Source of the DNA: JANRKN01 sp033763435
GTDB taxonomy: Bacteria > Planctomycetota > Phycisphaerae > Phycisphaerales > UBA1924
NCBI GenBank assembly: GCA_033763435.1
Contig: JANRKN010000152.1
Location: 1 to 7,254, forward strand
Length of the DNA stretch: 7,254 nt
Reading direction: 5' to 3'
The notes under the pieces are model-generated. The model did not search any database. It saw only the letters and a program-made list of their open reading frames with translations, and had not been told where the DNA came from. Shown here piece by piece: positions 1-4,997 of the stretch. Numbering within the stretch: position 1 is the stretch's first letter; every line of letters begins with the position of its first letter. Made by a program: the position numbers and the translations under genes.

Positions 1-38
1 CGCTTGCCGGAGGCACAGCCAGCGCACACGCACCTACT

Positions 39-78
39 CCCCGCCCCACCCCACCCCGCCCCACCCCGCCCCACCCCA
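39..78. repeat. (CCCCR)8 pentanucleotide repeat
   Basis: Eight consecutive 5-base units of four C plus one purine (CCCCG or CCCCA) run without interruption. The purine order is G, A, A, G, A, G, A, A. The minus strand therefore carries eight G4 runs separated by single pyrimidines, a pattern expected to fold into a very stable G-quadruplex; the plus strand could form an i-motif. It lies about 65 bases upstream of the tRNA promoter and is not inside a credible gene. Confidence 0.9.
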
Positions 79-144
79 CCGATCACGCCCCACAGCCCGG
101 CGAGAGCCTCGGCGCCCGAATCCCGCCCTCTTGCCCTTGCCCCC

Positions 145-173
145 GTGACGCCCGCCCGGAAGGGGCGTATAGT
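145..173 (+). promoter_or_regulatory. Sigma-70-like promoter of tRNA-Val
   Basis: GTGACG (145-150, four of six matches to TTGACA) is separated by exactly 17 bases from TATAGT (168-173, five of six matches to TATAAT). The predicted start near 180 leaves a leader of roughly 34 bases before the mature tRNA. The bases after the -10 box (CCGCTCCC) form a GC-rich discriminator, as is common in stable-RNA promoters under stringent control. Spacing and position make this the best promoter in the window; it is a motif match only. Confidence 0.6.
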
Positions 174-213
174 CCGCTCCCGGTGGCGGCACCCCCGCCC
201 CGGCTGACATCCC

Positions 214-287
214 GGGCGATTGGCGCAGTTGGCTAGCGCGCATGCATGACACGCATGAGGTCACTGGTTCGAATCCAGTATCGCCCA
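214..287 (+). tRNA. tRNA-Val (anticodon GAC)
   Basis: This is a complete 74-base cloverleaf. The acceptor stem is GGGCGAT (214-220) pairing perfectly with ATCGCCC (280-286), followed by discriminator A at 287. The D arm is GCGC/GCGC with the usual AG...GG loop. The anticodon stem CATGC/GCATG (241-245 and 253-257) is perfect and encloses the loop ATGACAC, so the anticodon is GAC (248-250), reading GUC and GUU valine codons. A 5-base variable region follows, then the T arm ACTGG/CCAGT with loop TTCGAAT. CCA is not encoded and must be added by the CCA-adding enzyme. No intron or irregularity is visible. It is convergent with the minus-strand secreted-protein gene. Confidence 0.96.
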
Positions 288-373
288 CTTTTCCCCCTGT
301 AAAGAGCCCCTGACCACCGACGGGCCTGCCCGCCGGGGCCTCGTCTCGCCCGCTCACGTCCCGGCCAAAGCAG

Positions 374-404
374 CAAGGCCCCGGGCGCAGAGCCCGAGGC
401 CTTG
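374..404 (-). terminator. Hairpin terminator after the PEP-CTERM gene
   Basis: The arms 374-386 and 392-404 form a 13-base-pair stem with one mismatch (C381/A397) around a 5-base loop. It begins 51 bases beyond the stop codon of the minus-strand gene ending at 455. On the minus strand the stem is followed only by a short T run (CTGCTTTGG), so it is a strong-stem, weak-U-tract candidate. It sits between two convergent genes and could also stop readthrough from the tRNA side. Confidence 0.6.
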
Positions 405-454
405 GGTGCACTCAAGATGTCCTCGGGCCGCGCGGCGCGCGCCCGATTCAAACC

Positions 455-1132
455 TTACCGACGGCGACGGCCCATCGCGATGCCGCCCAGGCCCAGCAGC
501 GCCAGCGACGCGGGCGTCGGCACCGCGGTGCCGTTGATCAGGAACGGCAGTTCCATGCCCGTGCCCGTCAAGCTGTCGGTCAGCGCGATGAACGGGCCGT
601 TCGCGACGGACTGGCGCGCGTTGCCCGAGCCGAGCGACCCGGGCACCGGGGGCGCCCAGGGCCCCGACGCGGCCGTGCCCGCGAGGCTCCAGCGCAGCAC
701 GTAGCTGCCGGCCGCGAGGTTGATGTTCAGGCCCGTGACATCGACGCGGAAGATCGGGCGCAGCGTGCTCGTCAGCGTCGTCTCCGTCACGCGATAGCCA
801 ACGAGCCCGCCGTTGCTGACGGCCGAGTTGGTCAGCGCGAGCGCGTCGCCGTGCGAGTTGGCGATCTGCCACGAGGCGCTCGTGAACGTGAACGCCGTCG
901 CGCCGGTCTGATAGGCAAAGAACGAGAAGCCGGTGACGGTCCAGTCGACGCCCGCGGTGAAGTTCTCGGCGACGGTGTTGCCCGCCGAGATCTGATGCCC
1001 CGCGCCCAGCGTGCCCGCGCCCGAGTCGAGGACGCTCAGGCCCGAACCGTTGACGACCGCGCCGTTGTTCCAGAGCTGCGCGCTGGCGACCGAACCCGCC
1101 GCCGCGAGCACCGCGATGCACACGAACTTCAT
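455..1132 (-). CDS. Secreted protein with PEP-CTERM sorting signal
   Basis: The product is a 225-residue exported protein of unknown specific function. Residues 1-18 (MKFVCIAVLAAAGSVASA) form a Sec signal peptide with likely cleavage after ASA, before Q19. Residues 20-200 are rich in Gly, Ser, Thr and aromatics, with alternating hydrophobic stretches that suggest a beta-sandwich; no catalytic motif is visible. The tail at 204-225 has the PEP-CTERM plan: VPTPA, a hydrophobic helix (LALLGLGGIAM) and terminal RRRR. Such tails are known substrates of exosortase-type enzymes, which cut the tail and pass the protein to the outer surface. I chose ATG 1132 because a purine-rich Shine-Dalgarno (GGGAG, 1140-1144) lies 7 bases upstream and the signal peptide starts there. 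The reading frame stays open to 1297, but that extension lacks protein-like character. No exosortase gene is in the window. Confidence 0.88.
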   Translation of the reverse strand: MKFVCIAVLAAAGSVASAQLWNNGAVVNGSGLSVLDSGAGTLGAGHQISAGNTVAENFTAGVDWTVTGFSFFAYQTGATAFTFTSASWQIANSHGDALALTNSAVSNGGLVGYRVTETTLTSTLRPIFRVDVTGLNINLAAGSYVLRWSLAGTAASGPWAPPVPGSLGSGNARQSVANGPFIALTDSLTGTGMELPFLINGTAVPTPASLALLGLGGIAMGRRRR

Positions 1133-1184
1133 GTCTTCTCTCCCTTGGCTGAGGCACGCGGTGGACAAGTCCACGAGAACACCC

Positions 1185-1205
1185 CGCGCGGAAACGTCCC
1201 GCGCG
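1185..1205 (-). repeat. Leader hairpin copy 1 containing the 12-mer CCGCGCGGAAAC
   Basis: CGCGCGG (1185-1191) pairs perfectly with CCGCGCG (1199-1205) around a 7-base loop. The 12-mer CCGCGCGGAAAC starts one base earlier, at 1184. It lies 53-73 bases upstream of the ATG at 1132, inside the predicted mRNA leader if the promoter at 1293-1321 is used. It is one of two similar structures in this leader. Confidence 0.55.
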
Positions 1206-1247
1206 ACGGTGATGGCCTGTCTCAAGCGTGTCTCTCTCGATCTCTCC

Positions 1248-1267
1248 GCGCGGAAACTCTCCCGCGC
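1248..1267 (-). repeat. Leader hairpin copy 2 containing the 12-mer CCGCGCGGAAAC
   Basis: GCGCGG (1248-1253) pairs with CCGCGC (1262-1267) around an 8-base loop. The same 12-mer as in copy 1 occupies 1246-1257, and the sequence beyond the loop (CCCGCGC) is also shared. The two copies are offset by 62 bases and the loops differ (AAACGTC against AAACTCTC, plus strand). The similarity therefore includes the structure and is not confined to the 12-mer. Confidence 0.5.
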
Positions 1268-1292
1268 TCGGCGGAGCATGCCGCCGGGCTCG

Positions 1293-1321
1293 ACCATACC
1301 TCACGCGCGTAAACACGCCAA
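1293..1321 (-). promoter_or_regulatory. Candidate promoter of the PEP-CTERM gene
   Basis: On the minus strand TTGGCG (1316-1321) and TATGGT (1293-1298) are separated by exactly 17 bases; each hexamer matches the sigma-70 consensus at four of six positions. A start near 1286 would give a leader of about 155 bases containing both hairpins. The motif is weak on its own and is supported mainly by spacing and position. Confidence 0.35.
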
Positions 1322-1444
1322 CGCAGGTCCAGAACATCCCGAGAAATACTGACGCGAACGTCCGCACACACAGGCGGAAACGCCCATGCGTCCGGAAACC
1401 GACGATCGGCCGCGACCGTGATACCTTGGCCGATGGACTGATGT

Positions 1445-1457
1445 GCGGCTTTGCCGC
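1445..1457 (-). terminator. Weak hairpin after the anti-sigma gene
   Basis: GCGGC/GCCGC arms enclose a 3-base loop about 38 bases beyond the anti-sigma stop codon. No T run follows on the minus strand, so it may be only an incidental stem. Confidence 0.2.
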
Positions 1458-1495
1458 TTGGTTGCGTGGCTGCGTGGCGGCGCTGCGTGCCGGGC

Positions 1496-2611
1496 TCAGC
1501 CCTTGTTGGGCTTGCTCTCGCCCTCGGGCGGAGGCGCCGCGACGACCACGCGCTTTTCCTGCTTCGACACCGTCACGCCGCCCGGCTTCTCGATCGTGAT
1601 CGCGAACGCCGCGGGCTGCCCCACGCGGATCTTCGCGTTGAACGGCACGATCGTCTCGCCCCCCGAACCGGAGGCGCCCGGCGCGACCGAGAACACGCCG
1701 CCATCCACCGGCGGCTCGCCCGGCCTGGTCGCGTCGATGATCCAGAGCTGGTACACGAACTGCGCGGGGTCGTTCGCGGGCAGGCCCTTGAACGACATGA
1801 ACCCGCCCTGCTTCGCGTCGCTCCACACGACGTCGCCCTGCACCTGCTTGGCCTCAGCGACCGCCGTCTCCGTCCAGACGCCCCAGCCCCACTGGCGACG
1901 GTCCGTCGCCGTGCGGATGAGCTCATCGCGCTGAACCAGCAGCGGGCGGCTCCCGCCCGGGCCGGTCGACGACTCCGAAGGCCTCAGGTTCAGTCCCACC
2001 AGCACGCCCAGGCCGATGCCCGCGGCCACCTGCAGCCACGAGAAGCCCCACCCGCGCGACGGACCCGCCGACGCACGCGCGGTCGCTCGCGCCGACTGGG
2101 CCGCCTCGTAGGAGCCCGGCCCGATCTTGGCGATCGTGTCGCGACCGCCCGACTGGCCCACCGATTGGCTCACCGATTGGCTGATGGTTTGCGCGGCCAC
2201 GAACTGGCTCGCGGCCTGCTGAAGGCGAGCGCGGACGCTCGCGGGCAGCGGCTCCTCGCGCATCATCGCCAGGTCCACCGCCGCCGCGGCCTTCTCGAAC
2301 GCGCGGAGCTCCCGCTCCAGACGCGGATCGCCCGCGAGCAACGCCCGCAGCTCCGCCTCGTCGTCCGGCGGCAGGCCGAGGCTCGAATGTTCCACCAGGA
2401 AGTCCATCGCTCGCTCACTCACGGGCGGCTCGCCGCCGAACGCCCGACCACCGGAATCCCCCCCCACGCCCATCCCCCCACCACCCCCACCACCCCCACC
2501 AACCCCACCAACCCCACCCGCACCACCGCCCGCCAGCCCGTTCCCACCCTCGCCCATCGGCCCGAGCGCTGCGCCCGGCCGGGAGTTGTTCCGACCTTCG
2601 AAGGTGCTCAC
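1496..2611 (-). CDS. Membrane anti-sigma factor, RskA C-terminal domain
   Basis: The 371-residue product is predicted to hold the neighbouring ECF sigma factor inactive at the membrane until a signal destroys it. Residues 1-65 are a disordered, very Gly-rich leader. Residues 68-130 (MDFLVEHSS...GDPRLERELRAF) resemble the cytoplasmic sigma-binding domain of RskA-type anti-sigmas and lack the zinc motif HxxxCxxC. A Ser/Gln-rich linker follows, then one membrane helix at about 192-207 (WLQVAAGIGLGVLVGLNL). The extracytoplasmic domain at about 242-357 carries the family motifs QFVYQLWIID, FNAKI and FAITIEKPGG. The start is GTG 2611: it overlaps the sigma stop by 4 bases (GTGA) and follows a perfect nine-base Shine-Dalgarno, so translation is probably coupled. 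If the Gly-rich leader is dispensable, an internal ATG (MDFLVE, residue 69) could give a shorter form. Identification is confident; the signal is unknown. Confidence 0.88.
   Translation of the reverse strand: MSTFEGRNNSRPGAALGPMGEGGNGLAGGGAGGVGGVGGGGGGGGGMGVGGDSGGRAFGGEPPVSERAMDFLVEHSSLGLPPDDEAELRALLAGDPRLERELRAFEKAAAAVDLAMMREEPLPASVRARLQQAASQFVAAQTISQSVSQSVGQSGGRDTIAKIGPGSYEAAQSARATARASAGPSRGWGFSWLQVAAGIGLGVLVGLNLRPSESSTGPGGSRPLLVQRDELIRTATDRRQWGWGVWTETAVAEAKQVQGDVVWSDAKQGGFMSFKGLPANDPAQFVYQLWIIDATRPGEPPVDGGVFSVAPGASGSGGETIVPFNAKIRVGQPAAFAITIEKPGGVTVSKQEKRVVVAAPPPEGESKPNKG
2147..2182 (-). repeat. 12-base tandem repeat encoding SQSV units
   Basis: CACCGATTGGCT occurs twice in tandem (2159-2170 and 2171-2182), and a diverged third unit precedes it at 2147-2158. 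The repeat is in frame with the anti-sigma gene and encodes the Ser-Gln-Ser-Val/Gly run in the cytoplasmic linker between the sigma-binding domain and the membrane helix, so unit gain or loss would change only linker length. Confidence 0.7.
2458..2519 (-). repeat. G-run tract (quadruplex-prone) in the anti-sigma 5' coding region
   Basis: On the minus, mRNA-sense strand there are eight runs of three or more G, some five to eight long, separated by loops of one to five bases. They correspond to plus-strand C runs at 2458-2465, 2469-2471, 2474-2479, 2484-2488, 2493-2497, 2503-2506, 2512-2515 and 2517-2519. The tract encodes the poly-Gly/Val leader at about residues 31-51 of the anti-sigma protein and begins roughly 90 bases after its start codon. 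Confidence 0.85.
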
Positions 2612-3444
2612 GCATCACCTCCGCTCTGCCCAGCCACGGCCTTCCCGCCCCCGACCGAGCCCCCAACGGACCCCTTAGGCTCCGTCTGGGCCCCCGAGTG
2701 CCTGCGAAGCTCCAGAAGCTCACGCACCTTGATCAGCCCTCGGCGGGCGTGCGTCTTCACCGTGCCCAGCGGCAGGCCCGTCGCCCGCGCAATCCGCTCG
2801 TGGCTCAGACCCTGGAAAATCGAAAGCCTCAGCACCCGCTGCTGCTCAGGGCTGAGCTGGCGCAGCGCTTCCTGCGCCGCTGCCGCTTCTTCGCACACGG
2901 ACGTCCGTTGGATTCCGGCCCCGTCGAATTCATCGTCGGTACCGACGGCAAAGGCCGAACCACCCGCACCGCTGGCCGGGACGTCAATCTCCCCGAGCGC
3001 CTTGCGGTCGATCCGCCGGTCGATCTTCCGGCGACGGTCGATCAGACGACGCCTCGCGATCATCGCGACGAACGCCGTCTCCGACGCGATATTCTCATCA
3101 AACCGGCCCGCGCTCTGCCAGAGCTCGACGAACACATCCTGCACGGCATCCTCGGCCTCGGCCTCGGAATAAAGCAGCCGCCGCGCGAGCGACCAGATCA
3201 ACCCGCCGTAGCGGTCGATGCACTCGCGCACCGCGTTCGCATCTCCCCCGGCAATCCGGCGGAGCAGCGAGTCTGTATTGGAACCCGTCGCAGGCGTTGG
3301 CAAGGACCGTTCGCTTCCATACCCCGGCACGACCGCCCGAGACCGGCCCGGCACGCCCTCCGAGGACGCCGGCCGCGCAGACCCGAGCTGCCCCCATCCT
3401 ACGCCGGGCGATCCTCGAAGAGTTGACGTGCTCAGGCAAGACAT
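2608..3444 (-). CDS. ECF-type RNA polymerase sigma factor
   Basis: This is an alternative sigma factor of the extracytoplasmic function group, 278 residues from ATG 3444. Region 2 (about 76-140) shows LIWSLARRLL, the core-binding DAVQDVFVELW (99-109) and FVAMIARRRLIDRRRK. A linker of about 50 residues follows. Region 4 (about 192-243) has LSPEQQRVLRLSIFQGLSHE and the helix-turn-helix GLPLGTVKTHARRGLIKV, which reads the -35 element. There are no region 1 or 3 signatures. About 35 Gly/Ser-rich residues follow region 4. The stop codon overlaps the start of the RskA-type anti-sigma gene, the usual cognate-pair layout. The N-terminus is uncertain: no good Shine-Dalgarno precedes ATG 3444, and the first ~55 residues are not sigma-like. 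In-frame GTG codons at 3354 and 3330 are alternatives. The open frame extends to 3666 but overlaps the FAS1 stop codon. Confidence 0.9.
   Translation of the reverse strand: MSCLSTSTLRGSPGVGWGQLGSARPASSEGVPGRSRAVVPGYGSERSLPTPATGSNTDSLLRRIAGGDANAVRECIDRYGGLIWSLARRLLYSEAEAEDAVQDVFVELWQSAGRFDENIASETAFVAMIARRRLIDRRRKIDRRIDRKALGEIDVPASGAGGSAFAVGTDDEFDGAGIQRTSVCEEAAAAQEALRQLSPEQQRVLRLSIFQGLSHERIARATGLPLGTVKTHARRGLIKVRELLELRRHSGAQTEPKGSVGGSVGGGKAVAGQSGGDA
2614..2622 (-). promoter_or_regulatory. Perfect Shine-Dalgarno for the anti-sigma GTG start
   Basis: GGAGGTGAT on the minus strand is a full nine-base match to the 16S anti-Shine-Dalgarno. GGAGG lies 6 bases before the GTG at 2611, inside the last codons of the sigma gene. 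It decides the GTG start and suggests that anti-sigma is translated efficiently whenever sigma is. Confidence 0.85.
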
Positions 3445-3480
3445 GGGAAGTTCACCGGCGCCGAAGGCCAATCGTGGGAT

Positions 3481-3536
3481 CCGAATCGTCCACTGCGAAT
3501 CGTGAGTCGCGGATCGTGACTCGCGGATCAGCACTC
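3481..3536. repeat. Tandem 14-base repeats upstream of the sigma gene
   Basis: Three 14-base units lie at 3495-3508, 3509-3522 and 3523-3536 (GCGAATCGTGAGTC and variants), preceded by a degraded unit at 3481-3494. They occupy about 40-95 bases upstream of ATG 3444, where a promoter or operator for the sigma gene would be expected. GAGTC (3504-3508) and GACTC (3518-3522) form an inverted repeat within the array. Confidence 0.65.
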
Positions 3537-3615
3537 GCCGGGCGCAACGCCACGCACCCTCAAGGCCAACCCACCCCGTCCATCCGCGCGCCCGATCTCG
3601 AACCTTCAATCGACC

Positions 3616-3637
3616 CCCGCGCGTCTCCACGCGAGGG
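3616..3637 (-). terminator. Hairpin after the FAS1 gene
   Basis: The arms 3616-3624 and 3629-3637 form a 9-base-pair stem with one mismatch and a 4-base loop, starting 25 bases beyond the FAS1 stop codon. No T run follows, so termination may be partial and some FAS1 transcripts could continue into the sigma gene. Confidence 0.4.
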
Positions 3638-3662
3638 CCTTGGGAGTGTCTCTCAGCGTCGA

Positions 3663-4679
3663 TCAATACCCGGACTTCTTCGCGCCTTCCTTCTTGGCCT
3701 CGGCCGCGGGCTTGGCGGTCATCTTCGGCATGATCACCGTGTCGATGATGTGAATCACGCCGTTGCTCGCCTGCACGTCCGCGCCGATCACCTCGGCGTT
3801 GCGCTGGCCGTCGGAGATCTTCACCTTGCCGCCCTCGCTGGCGATGGTGACCTCGCCGCCCTGCACGGTCTTGGCCTTGCCGGCCTTCACCGCGTCGCCC
3901 GACTCCACGCGCCCCGCGACGACGTGATACGTCAGGATGCTCTTGAGCGTCTCCTTGCCCTCGGGCTTGAGGAGCGCATCGACCGTCGCCTTGGGCAGCT
4001 TGGCGAACGCCTCATCGGTGGGCGCGAAGACCGTGAAGGGCCCATCGCCCTTGAGCGTGTCGACCAGGCCCGCCTGCTCGATCAGCTTCGCGAGCGTCGT
4101 GAACTTGCCCGCGCCCGTCGCGACCGCGAGAATGTCGGTGTCCGAGGGCATGATCACCGCGTCGATGACGTGGATCACGCCGTTGCTCGCGGCGATGTCG
4201 GTCTTGGTGACGTTCGCCTTGTTGGCCAGCACCTTGCCGTCCTTGGCCGTCACGACGATCCGCGTGCCCGCGAGCGTCTGGGCGCTGGGCAGCTTGACGA
4301 CGTCGGCGGCGAGGGCCTTGGCGGGCACCACGTGATACTTCAGCACCGCCTGCAGCTTGGCCTTGTTCTCAGGCTTGAGCAGCGACTCGAGCGTGCCCGC
4401 GGGCAGCTTGGCGAACGCCTCATCGGTCGGCGCGAAGACCGTGAAGGGGCCCTTGCCCTTGAGCGCCTCGACCAGGTCGGCCGCGACGATCGCCTTGGCG
4501 AGGGTGTTGAACCCGCCCGCGACGGCCGTATCGACCAGGTCCTTCTCGCTCGCCGCGGTCATCGCCTTCGCGGGCGCCGCGGGCTTGGTGCCCATCGTGC
4601 CGCCCTGGGCCAACGCCACACCGCCCGCGAGCGCGAGCACCGCCGAGATCGCCAGACCATTCACCATCGCACGTTTCAT
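3663..4679 (-). CDS. Secreted protein with two fasciclin (FAS1) domains
   Basis: The 338-residue product is exported. Residues 1-24 form a signal peptide (MKRAM, a hydrophobic core, then ALA before Q25). Two FAS1 domains follow, at about 46-178 and 183-318. Each has the H1 motif PFTVFAPTDEAFAKLP (78-93 and 214-229), YHVV (115-118 and 251-254) and the H2 motif ASNGVIH(V/I)ID(A/T)VIMP (164-178 and 304-318). FAS1 domains mediate adhesion to matrix, proteins or cells. The last 20 residues are Lys/Ala/Glu-rich with no membrane anchor. ATG 4679 is chosen because CAGGAG (4688-4693) lies 8 bases upstream and the signal peptide begins there; the longer open frame to 4835 is not protein-like. The sigma/anti-sigma pair lies immediately downstream, and FAS1 proteins are known SigK/RskA targets in mycobacteria, so regulation by that pair is a reasonable inference. 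Confidence 0.93.
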   Translation of the reverse strand: MKRAMVNGLAISAVLALAGGVALAQGGTMGTKPAAPAKAMTAASEKDLVDTAVAGGFNTLAKAIVAADLVEALKGKGPFTVFAPTDEAFAKLPAGTLESLLKPENKAKLQAVLKYHVVPAKALAADVVKLPSAQTLAGTRIVVTAKDGKVLANKANVTKTDIAASNGVIHVIDAVIMPSDTDILAVATGAGKFTTLAKLIEQAGLVDTLKGDGPFTVFAPTDEAFAKLPKATVDALLKPEGKETLKSILTYHVVAGRVESGDAVKAGKAKTVQGGEVTIASEGGKVKISDGQRNAEVIGADVQASNGVIHIIDTVIMPKMTAKPAAEAKKEGAKKSGY

Positions 4680-4997
4680 TCGAATCGCTCCTGAACTCCG
4701 CCACCGGTCCCCAACACGGACGATCGCTCGCCCGTCCACCGCACCCGCCGCACCCATCCCGGCGGGAGAACGCGAGCGTTCAGGCCGGGGCCTCTTCGGG
4801 CAACACGCCCGAGGCTGGGGGACGGTTCGCCGCAAGGACGCGGGGCGGATGCAGCCCCCGGCGTGTTCCCGGTCATTCGCGTGGCGCGTCCGCGAGATTG
4901 GGGGATCATGCCCTGCGGGCGCGTGTCCCCAAAAAAGACGACGCCGACCGGTGCATCCGATCGGCGCCGCGAGATTCCGGAGTGTTCGGTCGGTCGA
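4680..4997. other. 318-base intergenic region upstream of FAS1
   Basis: No gene is supported here. From the right, the lipoprotein terminator occupies 4931-4966. Nearer the FAS1 start are inverted repeats at 4794-4814 (TCGGGC/GCCCGA core, 5-base loop), 4768-4781 (GAACGC/GCGTTC, 2-base centre), 4744-4766 (CCCGCCG/CGGCGGG, 9-base loop) and 4718-4737 (GGACG/CGTCC). I could not pick a convincing sigma-70 or ECF promoter, although one must lie here because the upstream gene has a strong terminator. Confidence 0.65.
4931..4966 (-). terminator. Rho-independent terminator of the OmpA-like gene
   Basis: The stem pairs 4957-4966 with 4942-4951, ten base pairs with one G-U, around the 5-base loop 4952-4956. 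On the minus strand it is followed closely by a run of six T (4931-4936). It starts 31 bases beyond the stop codon at 4998. It has the best U tract of any hairpin in the window and separates the lipoprotein transcript from FAS1. Confidence 0.9.

Larger units (their letters stand above)
1133..1495. other. 363-base intergenic leader/promoter region
   Basis: No credible gene lies here. On the minus strand, reading towards the secreted-protein gene, it holds a small hairpin (1445-1457) just beyond the anti-sigma stop codon and an inverted repeat ATCGGCC/GGCCGAT (1405-1411 and 1428-1434). It then holds a candidate promoter (1293-1321) and two related hairpins (1185-1205 and 1248-1267). The heptamer CGGAAAC occurs four times on the plus strand, at 1189, 1251, 1375 and 1393. 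Reading frames that run through the region are extensions of neighbours or shadows. Confidence 0.7.

Noticed and set aside
34..451. Minus-strand reading frames across the tRNA encoding GFEPVTS and WIRTSDL peptides
   Set aside because: These peptides are the well-known artefact of translating the antisense of a tRNA gene; the tRNA cloverleaf is perfect and explains the region.
354..1826. 490-codon minus-strand open frame
   Set aside because: It is Arg/Gly/Ala-rich, spans two real genes in another frame plus a leader and a terminator, and has no recognisable domain; it is a high-GC shadow.
1451..3172. 573-codon plus-strand open frame opposite the sigma/anti-sigma genes
   Set aside because: It is antisense to two confidently identified genes and has an Arg/Ala/His-rich, low-complexity composition with no domain.
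3423..3452. ECF-like promoter TGAAC...CGTCAA on the minus strand at the sigma start
   Set aside because: The spacing between the two boxes is about 21 bases, longer than normal for ECF promoters, and it would lie across the chosen start codon.
3297..4694. 465-codon plus-strand open frame opposite FAS1
   Set aside because: Its LGERLIGGREDREG-like repeats merely mirror the duplicated FAS1 motifs on the other strand.
4680..4835. N-terminal extension of the FAS1 frame
   Set aside because: The extension has no protein-like features, and the signal peptide with a good Shine-Dalgarno begins at 4679.
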